In this document: piece after piece, positions 1-5,947 of the stretch
Position numbering within the stretch: the first letter of the stretch is position 1
How the letters are laid out: each line of letters begins with the position of its first letter
NCBI GenBank assembly: GCA_029880105.1
Contig: JAOUPA010000107.1
Location: 1-6,307 of the forward strand
Direction of reading: 5' to 3'
DNA: 6,307 bases
Source: Gammaproteobacteria bacterium
Lineage (GTDB): Bacteria; Pseudomonadota; Gammaproteobacteria; SZUA-229
Made by a program: the position numbers and the translations under genes
The notes under the pieces: generated by a model
What the model saw: the letters and a program-made list of their open reading frames with translations, nothing else
Told to the model about the DNA's origin: nothing
Database searches by the model: none

Positions 1-150
1 GCTGTTTTATATAATTATTATTTTACCAGGATCACAAATACTATTACTCGATCAAATTTTCGAATAGTGATGATCACTTAATATCGATAGACTCAATTTT
101 GCCCTTTTACTAGCATGTGACACCAGCCTTGAGGGATCACATATCAACAC
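1..150. other. AT-rich upstream region of the GNAT gene
   Basis: No coding region is recognisable here. The stretch is AT-rich. It contains the hexamer GATCAC three times on the + strand, at 30, 72 and 135, and the middle copy is half of a perfect 13-bp palindrome at 66-78. A purine run GAGGG at 131-135 is the only Shine-Dalgarno-like element before the ATG at 151, and it lies about 15 bases away, which is long. I see no clear -35/-10 pair. Confidence 0.4.
66..78. promoter_or_regulatory. perfect palindrome, possible operator
   Basis: AGTGAT-G-ATCACT is a perfect inverted repeat with 6-bp arms around a single central base, about 73 bp upstream of the acetyltransferase start. Its size and position suit a binding site for a dimeric regulator. 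No protein can be assigned to it, and a short palindrome in AT-rich DNA can arise by chance. Confidence 0.25.
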
Positions 151-666
151 ATGCCACTAGTAAAACGCATCGCCAATTTCACTGACCTTGCCTTCATCTA
201 TAGCTGTATTCTCAATGGCGCCAGGAAAGGACATTACCTGGTTGATGTCGATAACCCTGAGATGGTCCGACAGATGAAAAAAGAAATTCAGTCTGTCATT
301 ACCCAGCAGTTATTGCTCGATAAACGCCATGCCGTAGCCTCGGTGTATACACTCCACGGCACCCGAGTCGCGGCCCTGATTATGTCGGCGGCATCACTGG
401 ATAATAATGGTGATGAAATCTATGCGATTTCCGTTGCCCGGGAACACCAGAACCGGGGATTCGGTAGTGCAATTATTGATGACGTTATCTGTAGCTACCA
501 GGTTACGGATATCTATGCTCGCTGTTCCTCGGCTTCTACAAAAATGAGCCAGTTACTAAAGAAAAGAGGTTTCAGTGTAGTGGCAACGCATTCAGGCTTC
601 GAAATACTGGCCAGAAACCACCTGGAGCCAGGTAATTATGCCCAACCTATATACCTTGGTTTTTGA
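151..666 (+). CDS. GNAT-family N-acetyltransferase
   Basis: A 171-residue cytoplasmic protein with the GNAT acetyl-CoA-binding fold. The diagnostic part is motif A at about residues 88-112: a beta strand (EIYAISV) followed by the pyrophosphate-binding loop QNRGFGS (residues 100-106, family pattern Q/R-x-x-G-x-G/A) and helix SAIIDDVI. A later segment, CSSASTKMSQLLKKRGFSVV (from about 125), fits motif B, where a helix ends in the typical KxGF turn. Length is normal for a single-domain GNAT. The acyl acceptor cannot be told from sequence; small molecules and protein N-termini or lysines are all known in this superfamily. ATG at 151 is the only plausible start, because the frame is closed by a TGA at 130-132 and no NTG codon lies between. 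The ribosome site is weak and distant. The gene appears monocistronic: 113 bp separate it from the next gene, which has its own promoter candidate. Confidence 0.85.
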   Translation: MPLVKRIANFTDLAFIYSCILNGARKGHYLVDVDNPEMVRQMKKEIQSVITQQLLLDKRHAVASVYTLHGTRVAALIMSAASLDNNGDEIYAISVAREHQNRGFGSAIIDDVICSYQVTDIYARCSSASTKMSQLLKKRGFSVVATHSGFEILARNHLEPGNYAQPIYLGF

Positions 667-730
667 TCAGAGAAACAAATCGTGACAATCAATATTATTT
701 TCTTTACAGCGCGATTACAGATGATGAATA

Positions 731-759
731 TTGCCATGCTCTAATATAGTTTTTAAGAT
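731..759 (+). promoter_or_regulatory. sigma70-like promoter for the acidic small protein
   Basis: TTGCCA (731-736, five of six matches to the -35 consensus) and TAAGAT (754-759, four of six matches to the -10) are separated by exactly 17 bp. Transcription would begin near 766, leaving a leader of only about 14 bases before the ATG at 780. Prediction is by eye only. Confidence 0.4.
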
Positions 760-779
760 TTTTTGCGAGATTTAAGTTT

Positions 780-992
780 ATGTCTGACCAGGTTGATGAC
801 GATACATTTGACGATGAAGACGATGAGAATAGCAGTATTGATGAAATCGTCGAAGAAAATGATGATATGGAAATCGACATGAAACTGGATTCACTGAAAC
901 CCCAGACTGATGCACGCCGTCGGCTAGAGCAGTTGAAAGAAGACATGGCACTGGCACGTCTACTCAACGATGAGCTCTACTATTTCGGCTAG
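780..992 (+). CDS. small, highly acidic protein (possibly PA3496-like)
   Basis: A 70-residue protein with two distinct halves. Residues 1-43 are dominated by Asp and Glu (DDD, DDEDDE, EEN) and are probably disordered. Residues 44-65 hold a predicted amphipathic helix beginning DARRRLEQLKED and ending in LLNDELYYFG. I count 25 acidic and 7 basic residues, a net charge near -18. There is no signal peptide or membrane segment. The layout of an acidic N-terminus, an ARRR-x-E helix and an acidic/aromatic C-terminus resembles the short gammaproteobacterial proteins annotated as the PA3496 family (putative envelope integrity protein). That match is from memory and uncertain, and the function is not established. 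Coding status is supported by the coherent composition, a promoter candidate just upstream and the strict junction with the LysR gene. The Shine-Dalgarno is weak (GAGA at 767-770). The last four bases overlap the convergent LysR gene. Confidence 0.7.
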   Translation: MSDQVDDDTFDDEDDENSSIDEIVEENDDMEIDMKLDSLKPQTDARRRLEQLKEDMALARLLNDELYYFG

Positions 993-1831
993 GTTTTATC
1001 AAACCAGCCAAGTACGCTTTCAATCGTTTCTTTCTTGGTACTGGCCTGCGAATAAATAGCGTAGGCATCTTTATGAACAACCGGCGCATCTTCCACCCTG
1101 AACAGGGTAGTGCCAAGCTGTTCACTGACCATCGCCTCTGGCAGATAGGCAGAACCGCCACAGTTTTTAAGTAAACCCAACGCAATCCTGCCGACAGTGG
1201 TTCGCAGCATTGGTGGCGACATATCAGGGTACTGCCTGGAGTGAATCGATGAAAATGACGTGCCCCAGTCAACAAAAATATAATCATCTGCAGTCGCCTC
1301 TTCTGCATCAATACCCTGCCTGGTTGAAACCATGATCAGGGGCACGGGTACCAGTTCCTTAACCAGTATCTGTGGCGTCTTCGGCGGGTCAAACAGGAAA
1401 CCAAGATCCAGCACCCCGTCCAGCACACTTCGAATTAACGAGTCATTGCGCATCACCGTTGTCTGTAATGCAGTGGTCATATTGCTCTGATGCACCCAGA
1501 GCAACCAGTTTTCAAGAAAGATATCCCAGATACTGGTCAGGGCAGCAACACTCAAAAACGTACCCACACCCTCGGGTACCGAGATTTCCTGCCGTGCCCT
1601 GTTCCAGGTATTAAGGATATTCTCGGCATAAATAAGAAACTTATTACCCGCCGCGGTCAGTTCAATGTTATTTCGGTCGCGGGTAAACAGGCGTATCCCA
1701 AGCTCATCTTCCAGTTGCCTGATACGCGCACTAACAGCCGACTGGCTGATGAATAGATTATCCGCTGCCTTACCAAAGTGCCTGGCACGGTAAACCTCCA
1801 TAAAAGCTTTCAGCAGACCTACATCCATCAT
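989..1831 (-). CDS. LysR-family transcriptional regulator, HdfR-like
   Basis: A 280-residue LysR-type DNA-binding regulator. Residues 1-62 are the winged helix-turn-helix: LLKAFMEVYRARHFGKAADN, then SQSAVSARIRQLEDELG and LFTRDRNNIELTAAG. A linker helix (about 63-90) and an effector-binding domain (about 90-280) follow. The N-terminal region closely resembles enterobacterial HdfR, known as a repressor of flhDC and activator of gltBD, including RHFG, FTR-RNNI and YAE--L-TW--AR. The effector domain is more divergent, so the target and ligand are not inferable. Two adjacent ATGs are possible. GAGAG at 1836-1840 is 4 bases from the first and 7 from the second (1828), and HdfR starts align with the second, so the true start may be 1828. 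The gene is divergent from the small secreted protein gene at 2040, the usual LysR arrangement with a possible target. It ends tail to tail with the acidic protein. Confidence 0.9.
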   Translation of the reverse strand: MMDVGLLKAFMEVYRARHFGKAADNLFISQSAVSARIRQLEDELGIRLFTRDRNNIELTAAGNKFLIYAENILNTWNRARQEISVPEGVGTFLSVAALTSIWDIFLENWLLWVHQSNMTTALQTTVMRNDSLIRSVLDGVLDLGFLFDPPKTPQILVKELVPVPLIMVSTRQGIDAEEATADDYIFVDWGTSFSSIHSRQYPDMSPPMLRTTVGRIALGLLKNCGGSAYLPEAMVSEQLGTTLFRVEDAPVVHKDAYAIYSQASTKKETIESVLGWFDKT

Positions 1832-1861
1832 TTATCTCTCTTGTTGCTCGGTAAAAATACA

Positions 1862-1880
1862 GCTTCACCAGGGTTGAAGC
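1862..1880. promoter_or_regulatory. inverted repeat upstream of the LysR gene
   Basis: GCTTCA (1862-1867) and TGAAGC (1875-1880) are perfect 6-bp arms around a 7-bp centre, about 30-50 bases upstream of the LysR start. A minus-strand -10-like CATAAT (1882-1887) would start transcription within the repeat. The repeat could therefore be an autoregulatory operator or a hairpin in the mRNA leader. No good -35 accompanies the CATAAT. Confidence 0.3.
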
Positions 1881-1909
1881 CATTATGCAGGCTAAATGAT
1901 AATCCAAAA

Positions 1910-1924
1910 ATGTAATTGTGACAT
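1910..1924. promoter_or_regulatory. candidate LysR box (T-N11-A)
   Basis: ATGT-N7-ACAT is an inverted repeat that contains the T-N11-A spacing (1911-1923) typical of LysR-type recognition sites. It lies in the divergent region, about 80 bp from the regulator start and 115 bp from the small secreted protein gene. This is where a LysR protein would be expected to control itself and its neighbour. The motif is degenerate, so a chance match is possible. Confidence 0.35.
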
Positions 1925-2039
1925 GCAAATATATTAGCTTTACTGCCGAATACAAATACCATAAAAAGCAGCTCTGTCAAACGTCGCAGGACACGACAGA
2001 CAACTCAATCATGACTATTTAAAAGCGGGAGTAACTCGT

Positions 2040-2258
2040 ATGAAGTTAACAGAATCACTACTGGTTCTATCATTATCAATGGTAGCGGGTACAGCCTTTG
2101 CCGTTGACGCAGAAGCTACAGAGGATAACATTCAGGCATACTGCACTGAACAGTCTCAACTGGCTGGCATCGAAGACAATGTTGAGCGTGAAGAATACAT
2201 CACTCAATGCATCGAAAGCTATTCTTCACCTGCTAGTAACTACCAGCCTGCAGAGTAA
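2040..2258 (+). CDS. small secreted (periplasmic) protein with a cysteine pair
   Basis: A 72-residue precursor that I do not recognise as a named gene. Residues 1-21 form a Sec signal peptide: Lys2, a hydrophobic core (SLLVLSLSMVAGT) and an AFA cleavage site before VDAEA. There is no lipobox cysteine. The mature protein, about 51 residues, is acidic and has exactly two cysteines, Cys35 and Cys57. They flank a predicted helical hairpin (YCTEQSQLAG ... EREEYITQCIES), suggesting one disulfide in the oxidising periplasm. The pattern C-x(21)-C with -ER--Y---C- distantly recalls PsiF-type repeats, but this is only a resemblance. CGGGAG at 2026-2031 is a good Shine-Dalgarno, 8 bases from the ATG. 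The gene is divergent from the LysR regulator and is closed by a strong terminator, so it is most likely a monocistronic unit and may be a LysR target. Confidence 0.75.
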   Translation: MKLTESLLVLSLSMVAGTAFAVDAEATEDNIQAYCTEQSQLAGIEDNVEREEYITQCIESYSSPASNYQPAE

Positions 2259-2304
2259 TAACAGGTTGTAGATTGCCCAGCGATCAAGAGATAGAATCAA
2301 TCAG

Positions 2305-2334
2305 GCCCCGGTACGAAAGTATCGGGGCTTTTTT
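2305..2334 (+). terminator. intrinsic terminator after the small secreted protein gene
   Basis: GCCCCGGTAC (2305-2314) pairs with GTATCGGGGC (2319-2328) in a 10-bp stem with one G-T wobble and a GAAA tetraloop. Six T residues follow (2329-2334). This is a textbook rho-independent terminator, 47 bases after the stop codon. It separates the small gene from ptsP, so the two are probably not co-transcribed to any large extent. On the opposite strand there is no T tract, so it should work in one direction only. Confidence 0.92.
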
Positions 2335-2335
2335 G

Positions 2336-2364
2336 TTGTTACTGATGAAAAAATAGCTTATTTT
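2336..2364 (+). promoter_or_regulatory. candidate ptsP promoter
   Basis: TTGTTA (2336-2341) and TATTTT (2359-2364) each match four of six consensus positions and are exactly 17 bp apart. They would give a start near 2371 and a leader of about 30 bases. The -35 sits directly behind the terminator T tract. A separate promoter is expected here because the terminator isolates ptsP. Confidence 0.35.
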
Positions 2365-2400
2365 AACCACTATCGACTCTCACCCCCGGCATAACGATTC

Positions 2401-4677
2401 ATGAGCAACAATGTACTGAACACGCTGAAAAATATCATTCAGGATGTGAATGAAGCATCAGGGCTTGATCAGGCACTCAGTATTATCGTACAGCGCACCA
2501 GGCAGGCAATGAAGGCCGATGCTGTTGCCGCGTATTTTCTTGATAACAAAACCAATCAACTGGTATTGATGGCCAGTGATGGTTATAACCAGGATGCGAT
2601 TGGTAAAATTCGTTTTAATCTTGATCAGGGCCTGGTGGGCCTGGTTTTTAACCAGACCGAACCGGTCAATATCGAGAATGCGCGCACCCACCCAAATTAT
2701 CGATTTGTTACCGAAACGGGCGAGATCATCTTCCATGGCTTTCTCGGTGTCCCCATTATTCAACACCGCCATGCGCTGGGTGTGCTGGTGGTACGACAAA
2801 CCCAGCAAAGGCGCTTTTCAGAAAATGATGAGACCTTTCTGGTCACACTGGCAGCACAGCTCGCTGGCGCTATTACCCATGCAGAGAAAATGGGCGATCT
2901 TAATCGCCTGCTCCACGATTCCAATGCAACCTCATTCAGTCTCAAAGGTATCGGCGGCTCACCGGGTATCGCCATCGGCGAGGCACTGGTTATCTATCCA
3001 CCGGCGAGCCTGAGCGCGGTACCGGACAACGCCATCAGTAGCGAAGAAATAGAGCCCCAGATCAAGGCCTTTAACGAGGCCGTCGATAACGTTGAACGAG
3101 AATTCAGGGAACTGGCCGAGCGCATGGCGGGTAGCATCCCTGATGAAGAACTTGCCCTGTTCGATGTCCTCTGCTTAATGCTAAGGAGTGAAACACTGGT
3201 TGATGTCGTCATCGAGCGCATACGCGCCGGTCAGTGGGCACAGGGCGCCCTGCGCGAAACAATCAACGACCATGTAAAACAGTTTAACGCCATGGATGAT
3301 GCCTACCTGCGCGAGCGTGCCGCCGACATCAAAGACCTCGGGCAGCGTGTTTTAACGTACCTGCAGTCGCAAAAAAATAATAAAAAGGCAATATCAACAC
3401 CCGTGGTTCTTGTCGGTGAAGAAATCAACGTCTCACAGTTTTCTGAAGTACCACTGAAATACCTGGCAGGTATTATCTCCACCCGTGGCTCAGCCTCATC
3501 ACACGTCGCCATCCTCTCCAACGCACTCGGCATCCCCTCGGTAATGGGTGTCGATGATTTACCCGTTAGTAAAATCAAGGGCCAGCAAATCATTGTCGAT
3601 GGACACGGTGGTGAGATACACGTCAAGCCTTCAAAAACCGTGCTTGATGAATTCGATCGCCTGCTCAAGGAAGAAAAATTACTCAACAGTGAACTGGAAG
3701 CACTCATTGACCAGCCTTCAGAAACACTCGATGGCATTCATATTCCGCTCTATGCCAATACTGGCCTACTGGAAGATATCACTCCCTCATTGAAAAGTGG
3801 CGCTGAGGGTGTGGGCCTGTACCGTACTGAAATTCCTTTTCTTATTCGTGATGGTTTTCCCGGTGAAGAAGAGCAGGCAAGAATATACCAGCAGGTTCTA
3901 CAACGCTTCTCACCACGCCCGGTGACATTCCGTACACTTGATATTGGCGGTGACAAGGCACTACCCTACTTCCCGATTGCTGAAGAAAATCCGTTCCTCG
4001 GCTGGCGCGGCATTCGCATCATGCTCGACCACCCGGAAATTTTCCTGACACAAATTCGCGCCATCCTGAAATCAAACCGTTTTGATAATAACCTGCGCCT
4101 GATGTTACCGATGATCAGCGACACCGGCGAGGTCGATGAAGCCATTGAACTCATACAGCAGGCACACGAAGAACTCAGCAGCCAGGATATCAATGTCCCC
4201 TACCCGGTAATTGGCATTATGATAGAAGTGCCCTCAGCCGCCTATCAGATAGCAGCTCTATCGAAGCGTGTTGATTTCTTCTCCATCGGCAGCAATGACC
4301 TGACACAATATCTGTTAGCCGTCGATAGAAATAATAAACAGGTTGCAGGACTTTACAGCTCACTGCATCCGTCGGTTTTACAATGCATTCAGCAAATTAT
4401 CGGTGCTGCCCATAAAAACAACAAACCGGTTAGTGTCTGCGGTGAAATGGCTGGTAATCCAGCTTCGGCACTGGCTCTCGTTGGCATGGGTATCGACAGC
4501 TTGAGCATGAGTGTCGGTAATCTGTTAAGGGTCAAGCGCGTGATTCGATCATTCACCCAGAAACAGGCCTGTGATTTATTAACCCAGGCCATGCAAATGG
4601 AAAAGGCCAGCGATATTCGAGCATTATTTAAGGACGCAATAGAACAGGCGGGGCTTAATTTGTATGTAAGACAGTAA
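2401..4677 (+). CDS. ptsP: phosphoenolpyruvate-protein phosphotransferase PtsP (enzyme I-Ntr)
   Basis: A 758-residue cytoplasmic enzyme, first in the nitrogen PTS phosphorelay. It takes phosphate from PEP and passes it to NPr (PtsO) and on to EIIA-Ntr (PtsN). The order is a GAF sensory domain (about 15-160, the domain that separates PtsP from sugar enzyme I and binds glutamine in E. coli), the N-terminal HPr-binding type domain starting GIGGSPGIAIG (183-193), the swivelling phospho-His domain with catalytic His368 in SRGSASSHVA-type context (GSASSHVAIL), and the PEP-binding TIM barrel. In the barrel are GVGLYRTE (Arg475), RTLDIGGDKALPY (Arg511), MIEVPSA (Glu609), GSNDLTQY (Asp633) and catalytic Cys680 in VCGEMAGNP. 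All expected active-site residues are present, so the enzyme should be functional. Length is close to E. coli PtsP (748). The ATG at 2401 gives the usual family N-terminus, but no purine-rich Shine-Dalgarno precedes it. It is not next to rppH, its usual upstream neighbour in enterobacteria, and neither ptsN nor ptsO is in the window. Confidence 0.97.
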   Translation: MSNNVLNTLKNIIQDVNEASGLDQALSIIVQRTRQAMKADAVAAYFLDNKTNQLVLMASDGYNQDAIGKIRFNLDQGLVGLVFNQTEPVNIENARTHPNYRFVTETGEIIFHGFLGVPIIQHRHALGVLVVRQTQQRRFSENDETFLVTLAAQLAGAITHAEKMGDLNRLLHDSNATSFSLKGIGGSPGIAIGEALVIYPPASLSAVPDNAISSEEIEPQIKAFNEAVDNVEREFRELAERMAGSIPDEELALFDVLCLMLRSETLVDVVIERIRAGQWAQGALRETINDHVKQFNAMDDAYLRERAADIKDLGQRVLTYLQSQKNNKKAISTPVVLVGEEINVSQFSEVPLKYLAGIISTRGSASSHVAILSNALGIPSVMGVDDLPVSKIKGQQIIVDGHGGEIHVKPSKTVLDEFDRLLKEEKLLNSELEALIDQPSETLDGIHIPLYANTGLLEDITPSLKSGAEGVGLYRTEIPFLIRDGFPGEEEQARIYQQVLQRFSPRPVTFRTLDIGGDKALPYFPIAEENPFLGWRGIRIMLDHPEIFLTQIRAILKSNRFDNNLRLMLPMISDTGEVDEAIELIQQAHEELSSQDINVPYPVIGIMIEVPSAAYQIAALSKRVDFFSIGSNDLTQYLLAVDRNNKQVAGLYSSLHPSVLQCIQQIIGAAHKNNKPVSVCGEMAGNPASALALVGMGIDSLSMSVGNLLRVKRVIRSFTQKQACDLLTQAMQMEKASDIRALFKDAIEQAGLNLYVRQ

Positions 4678-4726
4678 ATATAAACTGTTTTGCAGTATGA
4701 CAATATCGCCCAGGAATTCTAGCTGA

Positions 4727-4752
4727 GTAGCAATGGGTTAATAACCCACTAC
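4727..4752. repeat. imperfect hairpin in the ptsP-metZ convergent spacer
   Basis: TGGGTT (4734-4739) and AACCCA (4743-4748) are perfect arms around AAT. An outer GTAG/CTAC pair (4727-4730, 4749-4752) extends the stem past a three-base bulge. It is placed where both convergent genes must stop transcription, 4 bases from the end of metZ and about 50 from the end of ptsP. Neither strand has a T tract after it, so an efficient intrinsic terminator is doubtful. It may act as a weak bidirectional stop or an mRNA 3'-end stabiliser. Confidence 0.35.
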
Positions 4753-4755
4753 CGC

Positions 4756-5940
4756 TTACATTCCTCTAGCAAGATCGGCCTTAATATCCTCAATATCTTC
4801 CAGCCCCACAGCTATACGAATCAGGCCATCGGAAATTCCCGCTTCCTGTTTCTGCTCCGGCGTCAGTCGACCATGCGTGGTTGTCCCCGGGTGGGTAATC
4901 GTCGTTTTGGTATCACCCAGGTTCGCGGTAATCGAAATCATCCTGGTGGCATCGACCAGTCTCCAGCCTTCATCCTTACCACCATTTAATTCAAACGAGA
5001 CAATACCTCCGAAACCACTTTGCTGCTTTCTGGCAAGCTCATGCTGTGGGTGGCTCGCCAGCCCCGGATAATATACGCGTTTGACTGCAGGCTGTTGTTC
5101 CAGCCACTCGGCCAGTGCCTGTGCATTTTCACTGTGTGCCTTCATACGCAGTTGCAGTGTTTCCAGACCTTTTAGAAATACCCATGCATTGAATGGACTG
5201 AGACTGGGGCCGGCACTACGCAGAAAACCGTAAACACCTTCACCAACAACAGCCTGTGTACCACAGACGGCACCACCCATACACCTGCCCTGCCCGTCGA
5301 TGTACTTGGTTGCTGAATGAATCACAATATCAGCACCCAGTTCCAATGGACGTTGTAAAGCAGGTGTCAGCAGGCAGTTATCCACCACCAGCAGACAGTT
5401 TTTACGATGCGCAATTTCTGCCAGCGCAGCTATATCAACCAGCTCAACCAGAGGATTAGACGGTGTCTCCAGAAACAGCAATTTTGTCTCTGGTTTGATC
5501 GCCGCCTCCCATGCATTTAAATCGGGCAGATCAACAAAGGTGGTGGCAATGCCCAGTTTGGCCATGAAGTTGGTCAACAAAATTGTCGTTGTGCCAAAAA
5601 TACTGCGTGATGAAACGATGTGATCACCTGCACTCAGCAGACCAATAAACGTCGCGAGAATGGCCGACATGCCCGATGCCGTGGCGACGCAACGCTCAGC
5701 ACCTTCGAGTGCAGCCAGGCGCTGTTCAAAAGTGCGCACCGTTGGGTTGGTGAAACGTGAATAGATATTACCTGGCTGCTCACCTGAAAAACGGGCAGCC
5801 GCTTCGGCCGCTGAACCAAACACATAACTCGACGTCGGAAAAATCGCCTCACTGTGTTCATTCTCGTGTGTGCGTACCTGCCCGGCTCGCACGGCACGCG
5901 TGGCAAAACCATACTCTTCGTTATCTTTATAATCGCTCAT
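4756..5940 (-). CDS. metZ: O-succinylhomoserine sulfhydrylase MetZ
   Basis: A 394-residue PLP enzyme of the Cys/Met-metabolism (gamma-family) fold. MetZ makes homocysteine directly from O-succinylhomoserine and sulfide, so it replaces the cystathionine route (MetB/MetC) in methionine synthesis. Seen in the sequence: VRAGQVRT--NEHSEAIFPTSSYVF near the N-terminus, YSRFTNPTV (residues 60-68), ATASGMSAI (86-94, cofactor phosphate region), ETPSNP, VVDNCLLTP with the pyridine-binding Asp, and HSATKYIDGQGR with the Schiff-base Lys212. The close of the protein, THPGTTTHGRL followed by GLIRIAVGLEDIEDI, is typical. Length and the FSGEQPGNIYSRFTNP signature favour MetZ over MetB or the longer MetY. The start is the ATG at 5940, served by GAGGAA (5951-5956). 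A longer frame from a TTG at 5958 would overlap the upstream gene and is unlikely. It lies 7 bp after the L,D-transpeptidase stop, so they are probably one operon. Confidence 0.95.
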   Translation of the reverse strand: MSDYKDNEEYGFATRAVRAGQVRTHENEHSEAIFPTSSYVFGSAAEAAARFSGEQPGNIYSRFTNPTVRTFEQRLAALEGAERCVATASGMSAILATFIGLLSAGDHIVSSRSIFGTTTILLTNFMAKLGIATTFVDLPDLNAWEAAIKPETKLLFLETPSNPLVELVDIAALAEIAHRKNCLLVVDNCLLTPALQRPLELGADIVIHSATKYIDGQGRCMGGAVCGTQAVVGEGVYGFLRSAGPSLSPFNAWVFLKGLETLQLRMKAHSENAQALAEWLEQQPAVKRVYYPGLASHPQHELARKQQSGFGGIVSFELNGGKDEGWRLVDATRMISITANLGDTKTTITHPGTTTHGRLTPEQKQEAGISDGLIRIAVGLEDIEDIKADLARGM

Positions 5941-5947
5941 ATCTGCG

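Noticed and set aside
704..967. Minus-strand 87-codon frame, very rich in Ser
   Set aside because: It is the antisense of the Asp/Glu-rich small gene, and the Ser runs are a by-product of GAT/GAA codons read backwards. It has no recognisable domain.
1372..1756. Plus-strand frames opposite the LysR gene
   Set aside because: They lie wholly inside a well-supported LysR coding region, show no domain, and have unnatural composition.
1916..1944. Promoter for the small secreted protein (TTGTGA, 17 bp, TTTACT) and a CRP-like TGTGA half site
   Set aside because: Each hexamer matches the consensus only partly, the leader would be nearly 90 bases, and the TGTGA has no partner TCACA at the right spacing. 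Not strong enough to list.
1770..1955. Minus-strand 61-codon frame covering the divergent region
   Set aside because: It overlaps the LysR start in another frame and would bury the regulatory repeats. No family resemblance or ribosome site is seen.
2458..4193. Several frames opposite or offset within ptsP
   Set aside because: All fall inside the conserved 758-codon ptsP frame and look like shadows, with Arg/Ser-rich low-information translations.
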